The position numbers and the translations under genes were made by a program. Below the pieces are notes generated by a model. That model was given only the letters and a program-made list of their open reading frames with translations, searched no databases and was not told the origin of the DNA. Below, piece after piece: positions 1 to 6,203 of a stretch of 7,230 bases of DNA. Where the stretch lies: positions 1 to 7,230 of the forward strand of contig JAOUGQ010000145.1 in the NCBI GenBank assembly GCA_029865515.1, given 5' to 3'. The stretch's first letter is position 1; the number at the start of each line of letters is the position of its first letter. This DNA comes from Nitrospirota bacterium (GTDB taxonomy: Bacteria; Nitrospirota; Nitrospiria; Nitrospirales; UBA8639).

Positions 1-794
1 AACATGACTTCCGCAGTTAAGGCGGCCACATCACCACGGGCTTCCATCAACAAGTGCTGATGGCCAATCTGTCCAACCCGGCCACGGCGTTCCAGCATCA
101 ATCCCTGACCCTGCTCTTCAAGTGCCGCGACCGCGTCAACCGGGAAGACCAGGGTTTCTTCTTGAAGGAAGAGGGGGTCCGCCCGGATCGCCTCGATCAC
201 ATGGTCCTGATCCGCCCCTTGTTCCATTTCGACATAGATATACCGCTGGAGTCTGCCTTCCGGAGTCCGCTGTTCCGTGCAGAGGGCATTCTGCACGCCG
301 GGCACGCTTTCCACGGTGAGAGTGTGATGCAGGTTTTTCCCGGAACGATGTGATGTGTGGGTATGGCCGTTGGGAATGAGCATCGCCAACAAACTGCGAA
401 ACAAGGAAACCGCTCCCGGATCCCAGCCGGCCCCGACAATGGCGGGCACTTTATGACGGGTGGCCGCTCGATGAATCGCGTCCTTGTGAGCATGGAAGGC
501 CTGACCGTGCAGCATGGCGCATTCCACGATAGGAATGCCCCCCTGAAGAATGTCGTGCGCCATTCCCTCCGTCACATCGGACGGGACGCAAAGCAGGGCA
601 CATCGGACCTCCCGAATTTCATTCAGATGTGAAGCCACAGGAATCCCATGGAACACATCCGGTAAGGACTGTGCCAGGCTTTCCTGCCGACGAATAATCC
701 CGGCAAGAGCCAGATCATGACTTGAGAGAAGAAGTTCCCCACAGGCTCTTCCGACTTTTCCATACCCGATAACCGCGACGCCGGTTTTTTTCAT
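1..794 (-). CDS. ddh: meso-diaminopimelate dehydrogenase-like NADP-dependent oxidoreductase (3' end outside window)
   Basis: The frame is open from ATG at 794 to the left edge, giving 264 codons without a stop; the C-terminus is missing. The family (about 320 residues in Corynebacterium Ddh) reductively aminates tetrahydrodipicolinate to meso-diaminopimelate with NADPH and ammonia, a one-step shortcut in lysine and peptidoglycan synthesis in the cytoplasm. The N-terminus is a Rossmann fold with GYGKVG at residues 10-15. It is followed by GIIRR at 32-36, where NADP-specific family members carry phosphate-contacting arginines. The Ddh signature GWDPG is at 123-127, and D125 is the expected substrate-contacting aspartate. 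A histidine-rich stretch GHQH at 244-247 lies where the family has its GGH substrate motif. The start is supported by GAGGT 6 nt upstream; an overlapping ATG at 798 is in another frame. It is the last gene of a same-strand run, 69 bp after the protease gene. Other amino acid dehydrogenases with the same fold are possible, but GWDPG favours Ddh. Confidence 0.8.
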   Translation of the reverse strand, partial: MKKTGVAVIGYGKVGRACGELLLSSHDLALAGIIRRQESLAQSLPDVFHGIPVASHLNEIREVRCALLCVPSDVTEGMAHDILQGGIPIVECAMLHGQAFHAHKDAIHRAATRHKVPAIVGAGWDPGAVSLFRSLLAMLIPNGHTHTSHRSGKNLHHTLTVESVPGVQNALCTEQRTPEGRLQRYIYVEMEQGADQDHVIEAIRADPLFLQEETLVFPVDAVAALEEQGQGLMLERRGRVGQIGHQHLLMEARGDVAALTAEVM

Positions 795-828
795 TCATAT
801 ACCTCATTCGTGACGGCTTCTGCCCATT

Positions 829-855
829 GGAAAATGACCAGGGTCTCCCGGTGGT
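829..855 (-). terminator. weak hairpin after the M50 protease gene, possible terminator
   Basis: Read on the minus strand, about 8 nt after the protease stop codon, ACCA-CC-GGG-AGA-CCC-TGGT can fold into a 7-bp stem with a two-base bulge and a three-base loop. It is followed by CATTTTCC, a poor U-tract. It may terminate some transcription before ddh, or only protect the 3' end. The bulge and the short T-run keep confidence low. Confidence 0.25.
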
Positions 856-863
856 TTGGTATT

Positions 864-1997
864 TTACCGGGTTCCTTCCAGATCAAGCTTCAGCGAAAGA
901 AATTTTAAGATGTCTTTCAGCGCAACAATGCCGACGAGATGATTGTTGTCCATGACGAGGAGCCGGCTGTTTCCGGTCCGGTTCATCAGCGACAGTGCTT
1001 GCATGACGTCGGTATCGGAAGCAATCGTGTTTTGATCACTCAAAGGGGTGAGAAGGTCATTCACCGTGCGGTGGTCCCACTCCTGACGAGACACGTTGTT
1101 GACGTGGCGCGCGTGAATACAGCCCAGCGGTTGTGCATGATTGACCACAGGAAAGACATCGTGGAGGTGCCGGAAGACGTACTGTTCCACGAATTCACTG
1201 ATGGAGAGATCCGGCGCAACCGTAACCACCTGGGTGTTCATAAAGCGTCGGATTGGTTCTCCTTCGAAAGCCTGCCTGGCCAGCAGTTGATCGTAGGAGA
1301 GACTGGCCGCTCGATCGAGGAACAGCCCCAGCACGCAAAACCAGAGGCCATTCAGTGGCCGGCCATGGAGGATATTGAGGACTCCCAGGATCATGAGAAG
1401 GAATCCAAATCCCGACCCGATGCGGGAAGCCAGTTGTGTCGCCCATCGAAGATCGCCTTTCCAATGCCATAACATCGCCCGGAACATGCGCCCTCCGTCA
1501 AGGGGAAAGGCCGGGAAAAGGTTAAACACCGCCAGGACCAGATTGATAAACCCGAGGTAGCCGAGAACAGCCAACATCGGAAGGGGAAGGCCCTGGAGGT
1601 GTCCGAGGGTTTGCGCTCCATAGAACCCTACTGAGAGCAAGAGACTGGCTACCGGCCCGGCAATGGCCATGCGGAACTCAGATGTGGCATTCGGCGGCTC
1701 TTTGTCCATGTGAGCCACTCCGCCAAAAATAAACAGCGTAATCTGAGTAATGGGAATGTTGTATCGTCTGGCCACCAGAGAATGAGACAACTCATGAAGG
1801 ATGAGGGATCCGAAGAGTCCGAGGGCTCCGGAAATGCCCATCATCCAATAGGTGCCTTGGGCCAAATCCGGATATTCATTCGGGAAGACCCCCATGGCCA
1901 ATGACCAGACAATCAGCAGGGCAAGCAAAGGCCAGGACCAATCGATAGCGATCTTGAAGCCCATCAGTTGGAAAAGCGTGAGTGTGCGCTTGAACAT
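864..1997 (-). CDS. Membrane M50 (site-2 protease type) zinc metalloprotease with two C-terminal CBS domains
   Basis: A 377-residue intramembrane protease of the SpoIVFB/S2P class, which cleaves membrane-embedded or membrane-proximal substrates in regulatory proteolysis. The N-terminal two thirds are strongly hydrophobic. The zinc motif HELSH is at residues 68-72 (H68, E69, H72), and the second active-site motif NLFPAFPLDGGR is at 159-170, with D167 the expected third zinc ligand. FGGVAHM at 91-97 and AGPVAS at 113-118 are typical of the family. Residues about 252-300 and 314-370 form a CBS pair (MNTQVVTV..., then LLTPLSDQ... ending LVGIVALKDIL), a module that often binds adenine nucleotides and could gate activity. 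The start is ATG 1997, with GAGGT 8 nt upstream; a TTG five codons earlier overlaps that ribosome site and is unlikely. The gene begins 40 bp after polX. The natural substrate cannot be read from this context: no sigma or anti-sigma gene is adjacent. Confidence 0.92.
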   Translation of the reverse strand: MFKRTLTLFQLMGFKIAIDWSWPLLALLIVWSLAMGVFPNEYPDLAQGTYWMMGISGALGLFGSLILHELSHSLVARRYNIPITQITLFIFGGVAHMDKEPPNATSEFRMAIAGPVASLLLSVGFYGAQTLGHLQGLPLPMLAVLGYLGFINLVLAVFNLFPAFPLDGGRMFRAMLWHWKGDLRWATQLASRIGSGFGFLLMILGVLNILHGRPLNGLWFCVLGLFLDRAASLSYDQLLARQAFEGEPIRRFMNTQVVTVAPDLSISEFVEQYVFRHLHDVFPVVNHAQPLGCIHARHVNNVSRQEWDHRTVNDLLTPLSDQNTIASDTDVMQALSLMNRTGNSRLLVMDNNHLVGIVALKDILKFLSLKLDLEGTR

Positions 1998-2005
1998 GTG
2001 TGATG

Positions 2006-2010
2006 ACCTC
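2006..2010 (-). promoter_or_regulatory. Ribosome binding site deciding the M50 protease start
   Basis: GAGGT on the minus strand lies 8 nt before ATG 1997. It sits inside the longer reading frame that would start at TTG 2012, so it argues for the ATG and for a 377-residue protein. Confidence 0.7.
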
Positions 2011-2037
2011 AACGACAGGATGGGCGAGTGTTCATGA

Positions 2038-3759
2038 TCATGTCCGGCGAAAAAGCTTCTTGAGTTCTTTGAGGCGACGGGTATTCAGGATCTCTGTTGG
2101 CTCAAGCCAACCCCGCCGGGCCTGTCCCACACCAAATCGCATGAAATCCAGATCGGTGGTTCGATGGGCATCCGTGGAAATGGCGGCTTTGACTCCCATA
2201 TCTTTGGCCATCTTGCAATGGAGATCAGTGAGATCGAGCCGCACCGGTTGGGCGTTGATCTCCAGATAACATCCGCGCTCCAATGCCGCGGCCATAACCT
2301 GCTCCATGTCGATCTCATAGGGTTCCCGTTCATTGAGCATGCGGCCGGTGGGATGCGCGAGGATAGAGAAAGCGGGATGATCCATAGCCCGAATGATGCG
2401 TTCGGTCTGTTTCGCCCTCGGAAGATTAAACTTGTAATGGATGGCGCAGACCGTCAGATCCAACCGTGATAACAAGTCATCGGAGAGATCAAGTGAGCCG
2501 TCTTCCAGGATATCCACTTCGGCCCCCTTGAGAAGGGTAAAGCCTTTGAATGTGTCATTGAGCCGGTCGATTTCCTCAAGCTGCGCAGCAAGGCGTTTGG
2601 CATTCAGTCCGTGGGCAATGGTGACGCGTTGAGAATGGTCGCATATGGCCAGGTATTCGTACCCTTTCTCTTGGGCGGCCAGGGCCATATCTTTGATTGA
2701 AAAATGGCCGTCGCTGGCTTTGGAATGCACATGCAGATCGCCTCGGATCGCATTGAGCGTGATGAGGTCGGGGAGGGCATGGCGGAGGCCGGCTTCCACT
2801 TCCCCCCAATTTTCCCGGAGTTCGGGAACGATGTAGGGGAGACCGACCTGGGCATAGACCTCCTCCTCCGTGCGTCCCGCGATGCGGGTTTCTCCTCGAA
2901 AGACCCCATATTCATTAATCTTAAGGCCTTTTTTGACTGCCAGCGACCGGACCGCAATGTTGTGGGCTTTGGAGCCGGTGAAATATTGAAGAGCGGCCCC
3001 ATAGCTGTCTTCGGGGACCACGCGCAAGTCGACCTGAAGCCCGGATCGGAGAACGACGGTGGCCCGGGTGTGCCCTTTGGAGACAACGGTCTCCACCTCG
3101 TCATAAGCCACAAAGCGGTCCATGACGGGTTTCGCCTGTGTGCACGTCACGAGAATATCCAGATCGCCAATCGTGTCTTTTCGCCGGCGATAACTGCCGG
3201 CAATAATCGGGTCTTTCACGCCTTTGGCGCTTCGCAGGTAGTCGAGGATCGGCTCAGCAAACTCTTCTGCCGTACTGATCTTGATCCGCTGTTCACTGCC
3301 TGAGCGGCGGTTCGTCTCTGCGAGAATTTTTTCTTCGATTTTTGGTCCAAAGCCGTGAAGCTGCCGGATTGTTCCGGCTTGAGCCGCCTTCGCAAGCCCC
3401 TTCAGGTCCTGAATGCCGAGTGTGTCGTAGAGCAGTTTCACCCGCTTGGGGCCAAGAGAGGGGATCTTCGCCAGTTCCGCAAGTTGACCGGGTAGTTGCG
3501 AACTGACCTGGTCAAGCAGGGACAAATGACCGGTCTGGACAATTTCTTGAATTTTGGCTGCTAAATCTTCGCCGATACCGGGGAGCTCGGAAAGGTCCGC
3601 GCCCTCAGCCAGCATCGATGCCACACTGTGTGGGAGACTTTCGATCGTCTGAGCGGCCTTGCGATAGGCACGAATACGAAAGGGATTGGCGCCTTGAATT
3701 TCTAGAAGCTCCGCCAGACGGCTGAACTTTTCTGCAATATCGGTATTATGCACTGGCAT
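2038..3759 (-). CDS. polX: DNA polymerase/3'-5' exonuclease PolX (family X polymerase plus PHP domain)
   Basis: A 573-residue cytoplasmic repair polymerase, close to the usual bacterial PolX length of about 570. It fills short gaps in base-excision and end repair, and its PHP domain gives metal-dependent 3'-5' exonuclease and AP-processing activity. The N-terminal helical domain is followed by helix-hairpin-helix DNA-binding motifs LPGIGEDLAAKI (59-70), IPSLGPKR (99-106) and HGFGPKIEEKI (135-145). The polymerase core has GS (188-189) followed by RRRKDTIGDLDILV, giving catalytic D199 and D201, a third aspartate D244 in LQVDLRVV, and the YFTGSKAHN motif at 259-267. The PHP domain begins at DLHVHSKASDGH (341-352; H343, H345) and continues with CDHS (373-376), E414 in GAEVDI, H441, H469 in LAHPTGR, and D530/H532 in STDAH. 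All expected metal ligands appear intact, so both activities are probably present. No clear Shine-Dalgarno sequence precedes the ATG. The gene lies 90 bp after the MFS gene and 40 bp before the protease. Confidence 0.96.
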   Translation of the reverse strand: MPVHNTDIAEKFSRLAELLEIQGANPFRIRAYRKAAQTIESLPHSVASMLAEGADLSELPGIGEDLAAKIQEIVQTGHLSLLDQVSSQLPGQLAELAKIPSLGPKRVKLLYDTLGIQDLKGLAKAAQAGTIRQLHGFGPKIEEKILAETNRRSGSEQRIKISTAEEFAEPILDYLRSAKGVKDPIIAGSYRRRKDTIGDLDILVTCTQAKPVMDRFVAYDEVETVVSKGHTRATVVLRSGLQVDLRVVPEDSYGAALQYFTGSKAHNIAVRSLAVKKGLKINEYGVFRGETRIAGRTEEEVYAQVGLPYIVPELRENWGEVEAGLRHALPDLITLNAIRGDLHVHSKASDGHFSIKDMALAAQEKGYEYLAICDHSQRVTIAHGLNAKRLAAQLEEIDRLNDTFKGFTLLKGAEVDILEDGSLDLSDDLLSRLDLTVCAIHYKFNLPRAKQTERIIRAMDHPAFSILAHPTGRMLNEREPYEIDMEQVMAAALERGCYLEINAQPVRLDLTDLHCKMAKDMGVKAAISTDAHRTTDLDFMRFGVGQARRGWLEPTEILNTRRLKELKKLFRRT

Positions 3760-3799
3760 GACTGCGGTCCGTATTCTCTGGTGACCTGTCTATGGGTAA

Positions 3800-3805
3800 A
3801 GTATA
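3800..3805 (-). promoter_or_regulatory. Possible -10 element for polX
   Basis: TATACT on the minus strand lies about 40 nt before the polX start, in the 90-bp gap after the transporter gene. No good -35 box is found 16-18 bp upstream (CAAACC at best), so this is a weak candidate. If real, it lets polX be expressed independently of the transporter. Confidence 0.22.
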
Positions 3806-3849
3806 CATGGTTACCACCTATCGGTTTGAGGTCGGTCGCCAGGCCAACC

Positions 3850-5136
3850 TTATTTGCCTTTGACCTGTTGATCGGACACCAGACTGCCTGTGCCCTCCGA
3901 ACGTGGATCAAGGGCCAAAACGGCTTGAGTGGTCCTGGGAACACTGACGAAAGGCGTTTTCTCGGTTACAGGTACCGGTGAACGTTTCCAAATGCGTGCC
4001 ACGGTGAAACCGGTCATGGCGAAGTGAATACTGCCTGTGAACAGGAACAGGCCAATAGGTCCGCCGATAGTCATGAACCATGCCCCAAGATAAGGGCCGA
4101 CAATGGCTCCAAATCCAAATACCATCAGCAAATCGCGGCTGACTTGAATGAACCTCTCGGAAGGCGCCAGGTCGTTGGCATGGGCAAGACAGAGCGCATA
4201 GAGTGGAAGGGCTCCCGCCCCGAACACCAGAGCAAGCGTCAGAATGATGAGTTCATGGCTCTTGTCTCCCAGCGCCAAGGCTCCCGCGGCCAGTGCCGCC
4301 GCAAGGCATGACCCCGCAATGATCCGGCGACGATCCACTCGATCCGACCAGCGTCCCAACGGCCATTGCGTGAGTGCTCCGCCCAAAACCGCCGCACTCA
4401 TGAAGAGGCCGATTTGGAGCGGGGCAAGGCCATGGGATTGCGCATAGATTGGCCCCAGCGTCCAAAACGCGCCATTCGTGGCGCCGATACTCAAACAACC
4501 GACCAAACCCACAGGAGAGATCCGGTAGAGTTCACGAAGGCGAAGGGGCTTCTCGGTGGCGGGTGCCGGTGCCGGACCGGTGCCGAACGCGACCGGGACA
4601 ACAGCGAGACAGATGCCAATGCTGACCAGGGCGAAGGGATATAACCCGCCGGGATTCATTCCGGCGAAAAGTAATTTTCCGCCAATCATGGCCACCCAGC
4701 TCACCAGCATATAGGTGCCGAGAATGTGTCCGCGGGTGCCCGTGGTTGCCTGGTCGTTCAACCAGCTCTCAATAGCCATGTAGAGGCCTGAAAAACAGAA
4801 GCCAATCGCCACCCGTAGCCCGAACCAGACCGGAACGGTAATCACGAAGTCATGGAGAAGGAAGGCAGCGGCGGCCAGCGCGGCGAATCCTGAGAACACC
4901 CGGATATGCCCGACTCGTTGAATGAGGGCGGGGACCCATAGGCAACCGATGACAAAGCCCAAATAGAAGGCGGTTCCCAGTAAACCGATTGAAGGGGTCG
5001 AAAAGCCTTCCATCTCAGCCCGAATGGGCACCAGGATGCCTTGCAGCCCTGACCCTAGTTGAAAAAAGAGGACGGTCAGTAGAAGATACGAAATGGCGAA
5101 CAGGGAGGATTTGCTGAATGCGTTGGAGGGAAGCAT
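3850..5136 (-). CDS. MFS transporter, YcaD-like
   Basis: A 428-residue inner-membrane protein with about 12 hydrophobic segments, from about residue 11 to 383, and a hydrophilic cytoplasmic tail (about 384-428). The layout matches the major facilitator superfamily. Landmarks shared with the E. coli YcaD group are a glutamate in the fourth helix region followed by a polar stretch (AIESWLNDQ, 121-129), RGHILGTYMLVSWVAMIGG (135-153), and the second-half motif QWPLGRWSDRVDRRR (257-271), the usual MFS motif A between helices 8 and 9. LPLYALCLAHANDLAP (310-325) and IVGPYLGAW (345-353) also fit. The central loop (about 185-208) is proline- and alanine-rich. YcaD substrates are not firmly established, so none is assigned. 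ATG 5136 is the only reasonable start: no ATG, GTG or TTG occurs upstream in frame before a stop at 5184-5182. It lacks a clear Shine-Dalgarno sequence. It heads the minus-strand run and is preceded by a possible leader ORF. Confidence 0.88.
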   Translation of the reverse strand: MLPSNAFSKSSLFAISYLLLTVLFFQLGSGLQGILVPIRAEMEGFSTPSIGLLGTAFYLGFVIGCLWVPALIQRVGHIRVFSGFAALAAAAFLLHDFVITVPVWFGLRVAIGFCFSGLYMAIESWLNDQATTGTRGHILGTYMLVSWVAMIGGKLLFAGMNPGGLYPFALVSIGICLAVVPVAFGTGPAPAPATEKPLRLRELYRISPVGLVGCLSIGATNGAFWTLGPIYAQSHGLAPLQIGLFMSAAVLGGALTQWPLGRWSDRVDRRRIIAGSCLAAALAAGALALGDKSHELIILTLALVFGAGALPLYALCLAHANDLAPSERFIQVSRDLLMVFGFGAIVGPYLGAWFMTIGGPIGLFLFTGSIHFAMTGFTVARIWKRSPVPVTEKTPFVSVPRTTQAVLALDPRSEGTGSLVSDQQVKGK

Positions 5137-5165
5137 GGTGTGTTGACCGGCAATCGTGTGAAAAC

Positions 5166-5210
5166 TTAGAAGGTCGAATGCTTATTCGTGCATGAAGGGG
5201 AGATGTTCAT
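5166..5210 (-). CDS. Possible leader peptide (14 residues from ATG, 15 from TTG) upstream of the MFS gene
   Basis: On the minus strand AGGAGGT (5226-5220), the best Shine-Dalgarno match in this part of the window, is followed 6 nt later by TTG (5213) and 9 nt later by ATG (5210). The frame reads MNISPSCTNKHSTF and stops at TAA 5168-5166, 29 nt before the transporter start. It is in a different frame from the transporter, which itself lacks a good ribosome site. This could be an upstream ORF that couples or attenuates translation of the transporter. The peptide has no run of one amino acid that would suggest classical attenuation. Coding is unproven; a strong SD next to a short open frame can arise by chance. 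Confidence 0.3.
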   Translation of the reverse strand: MNISPSCTNKHSTF

Positions 5211-5288
5211 CAAGGCGTGACCTCCTAAAGCATGTACCGGTTGATTGTGCCCTTCCGTTGATGAGTGATTCCACTTGTCCTGCACAGC

Positions 5289-5318
5289 ATTGTATGAGCG
5301 TGATTATGGTTGTGGGAA
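5289..5318 (-). promoter_or_regulatory. Possible sigma70-type promoter for the leader ORF and MFS gene
   Basis: On the minus strand TTCCCA (5318-5313, 4 of 6 to TTGACA) is separated by 18 bp from TACAAT (5294-5289, 5 of 6 to TATAAT). The predicted start near 5282 would give a 5' untranslated region of about 145 nt before the transporter, containing the leader ORF. The match is only moderate. Confidence 0.25.
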
Positions 5319-5470
5319 TGTTGCTATCCACTTGCCTCTTGGGAATTTGTACTATTTCTTTCTGACCTTGGGGAGTGGCCGGCCTGGCGCAATCATGGTT
5401 GAACCTATCCCGAAGGGGAAGGCGTCATGAATACGGTTGGCAGGGGTATCCTATCGATAAAGGAAGCACA

Positions 5471-5785
5471 ATGACCAGAGAAGAATTTTGCGAAGCGGCT
5501 CTTCGGGAACTCCACCGGATTGAAAGCGGGGAGGCCAGCGTGGAATTAGTCGCCGGAGATATTTTAGCGGGCAAAGTCGAATATCAGACGAGCGGTGGCT
5601 GGATGATCGTGGTTTTTAGTGATGGCGATGTATGGGATTATGTGCGGGCCATGACGCCTCCAACTAAGCAGCATTTTGAGATTTGGCCTGAACAGGAAAA
5701 AGATGATTGTGAAGGGTTCCGAAAGATCCGGGCCTACCATCCGCCTGCGGCTCAACTCAAGGCCATCTGGGGATTTTTATCCTGA
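5471..5785 (+). CDS. Hypothetical 104-residue soluble protein
   Basis: ATG 5471 is chosen because AAGGA (5459-5463) lies 7 nt upstream; the longer frame from GTG 5375 has no ribosome site. The product is acidic, has no signal peptide or membrane segment, and is probably cytoplasmic. The N-terminus (residues 1-18, MTREEFCEAALRELHRIE) is likely a helix. A central part, with GGWMIVVFSDGDVWDYV around residues 41-57, looks like a two-strand beta unit with a conserved-looking Gly-Trp and Asp-rich turn. The C-terminus is tryptophan- and proline-containing and probably helical. The pattern GW-hydrophobic-F-x-D-x-D-x-x-D-Y recalls small uncharacterised proteins annotated only as domains of unknown function in proteobacteria (DUF7693-like), but I cannot confirm this. 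It stands alone, divergent from the transporter and convergent with the membrane gene, so context gives no role. Composition looks slightly more AT-rich than its neighbours. Confidence 0.75.
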   Translation: MTREEFCEAALRELHRIESGEASVELVAGDILAGKVEYQTSGGWMIVVFSDGDVWDYVRAMTPPTKQHFEIWPEQEKDDCEGFRKIRAYHPPAAQLKAIWGFLS

Positions 5786-5894
5786 TCCGACGCCCAGCAG
5801 CAGATGATAGCCGGAAAGGAACCGTATTCTCCCTCCTCCCCGCAGTGCCATTCCCCCCTCCGTCCTTTCTGCAGCAGTAGGCAGGAATCGCAGG

Positions 5895-5948
5895 TTGTCA
5901 TCCTGATCCAGTCGACTCCGCTCAGGCCAAGGGCCCGGCGAAGGATCT
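5895..5948 (+). repeat. Palindromic repeat copy A, composite form
   Basis: It starts with TTGTCATCCTGA (5895-5906) and ends with GCGAAGGATCT (5938-5948). ATCCT (5900-5904) and AGGAT (5942-5946) form the outer inverted arms. The inside holds GTCGACTCCGCTCAGG, which reads as part of the same kind of repeat in the opposite orientation (CCTGAGCGGAGTCGAC on the other strand). CCTGA (5902-5906) and TCAGG (5922-5926) are an inner inverted pair, so this looks like one repeat nested in another. Confidence 0.6.
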
Positions 5949-6046
5949 GTGCCTAGTCCAACCCCGTGCATCGACACGCTACGCCTCTCCGTCCTTCCCA
6001 ACATTTCCAATCGGGCATCCAACTCCCTCCCGACATTCCCCTCACA

Positions 6047-6075
6047 TTGTCATCCTGAGGCTTCGCGAAGGATCT
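6047..6075 (+). repeat. Palindromic repeat copy B
   Basis: The 29-bp unit begins TTGTCATCCTGA and ends GCGAAGGATCT, sharing both ends with copy A. ATCCT (6052-6056) can pair with AGGAT (6069-6073), and the interior contains the palindrome TTCGCGAA (6062-6069). It is preceded by TCCCGACATTC (6028-6038), which also occurs in the third unit. Short repeats of this GTCATCCTGAG...CGAAGGATC kind are familiar to me from intergenic regions of many unrelated bacteria. Confidence 0.65.
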
Positions 6076-6140
6076 AGCCAAGCCATGACAGCCCAAACGC
6101 CGGCACAGATTCTTCGCTTTGGCCCCAACATGCCCATGCC

Positions 6141-6167
6141 ATTCCCGACATTCGTCATCGGGGATCT
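6141..6167 (+). repeat. REP-like hairpin, related third unit
   Basis: ATTCCCGA (6141-6148) and TCGGGGAT (6158-6165) form an 8-bp stem with one G-T wobble around a nine-base loop. The loop side carries TCGTCATC and the end GGATCT, echoing copies A and B; TCCCGACATTC is shared with the sequence before copy B. It lies 36 bp beyond the stop codon of the membrane gene, on its 3' side. There is no following T-run on that gene's strand, so a REP-like role in mRNA 3'-end stability is as likely as termination. Confidence 0.5.
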
Positions 6168-6203
6168 CATCTGAAAAATATGCCGCGCGCTTTTTGTATA
6201 TGA

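Larger units (their letters stand above)
5137..5470. other. Divergent intergenic region between the MFS gene and the 104-residue ORF
   Basis: These 334 bp carry the upstream signals of two divergent genes. On the minus side they contain a possible leader ORF (5210-5166) with a strong AGGAGGT, and a moderate promoter-like pair. On the plus side AAGGA at 5459-5463 is the ribosome site of the 104-residue ORF; I find no convincing -35/-10 pair for it. The plus frame stays open upstream to a GTG at 5375, but that extension (low complexity, no ribosome site) looks non-coding. Confidence 0.6.
5786..6203. other. Convergent intergenic region with a cluster of short palindromic repeats
   Basis: These 418 bp between two converging stop codons hold no credible gene. 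The plus strand is pyrimidine-rich (for example 5828-5869). It contains three repeat units described separately, plus recurring fragments: TCCCGACATTC at 6028-6038 and 6143-6153, and CTCCGTCCTT in the 5850s-5860s and again around 5987-5996. No hairpin with a proper T-run is seen for either flanking gene, so these repeats may be what bounds the transcripts. Confidence 0.7.

Noticed and set aside
939..1472. 177-codon open frame on the plus strand
   Set aside because: It lies wholly antisense to the M50 protease CBS and membrane region, which has clear family motifs.
1998..2012. Upstream TTG start adding five residues to the M50 protease
   Set aside because: The extension covers the GAGGT ribosome site of ATG 1997 and adds no hydrophobic or conserved sequence.
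2704..3303. 199-codon open frame on the plus strand
   Set aside because: It is antisense to the intact polX, and its composition is the mirror of that gene's codons; no ribosome site or recognisable motif.
3829..3850. Hairpin AGGTTGG/CCGACCT at the end of the MFS gene
   Set aside because: The stem overlaps the stop codon, has a wobble pair and an eight-base loop, and is followed by CAAACC rather than a T-run.
5375..5470. N-terminal extension of the 104-residue protein from GTG 5375
   Set aside because: No Shine-Dalgarno at 5375, unlikely amino acid composition, and a good SD for the internal ATG 5471.
6173..6203. AAAAA-GCGCGC-TTTTT-like stretch after the membrane gene
   Set aside because: The A/T arms are separated by a GC block that does not form a consistent stem; not a credible intrinsic terminator.
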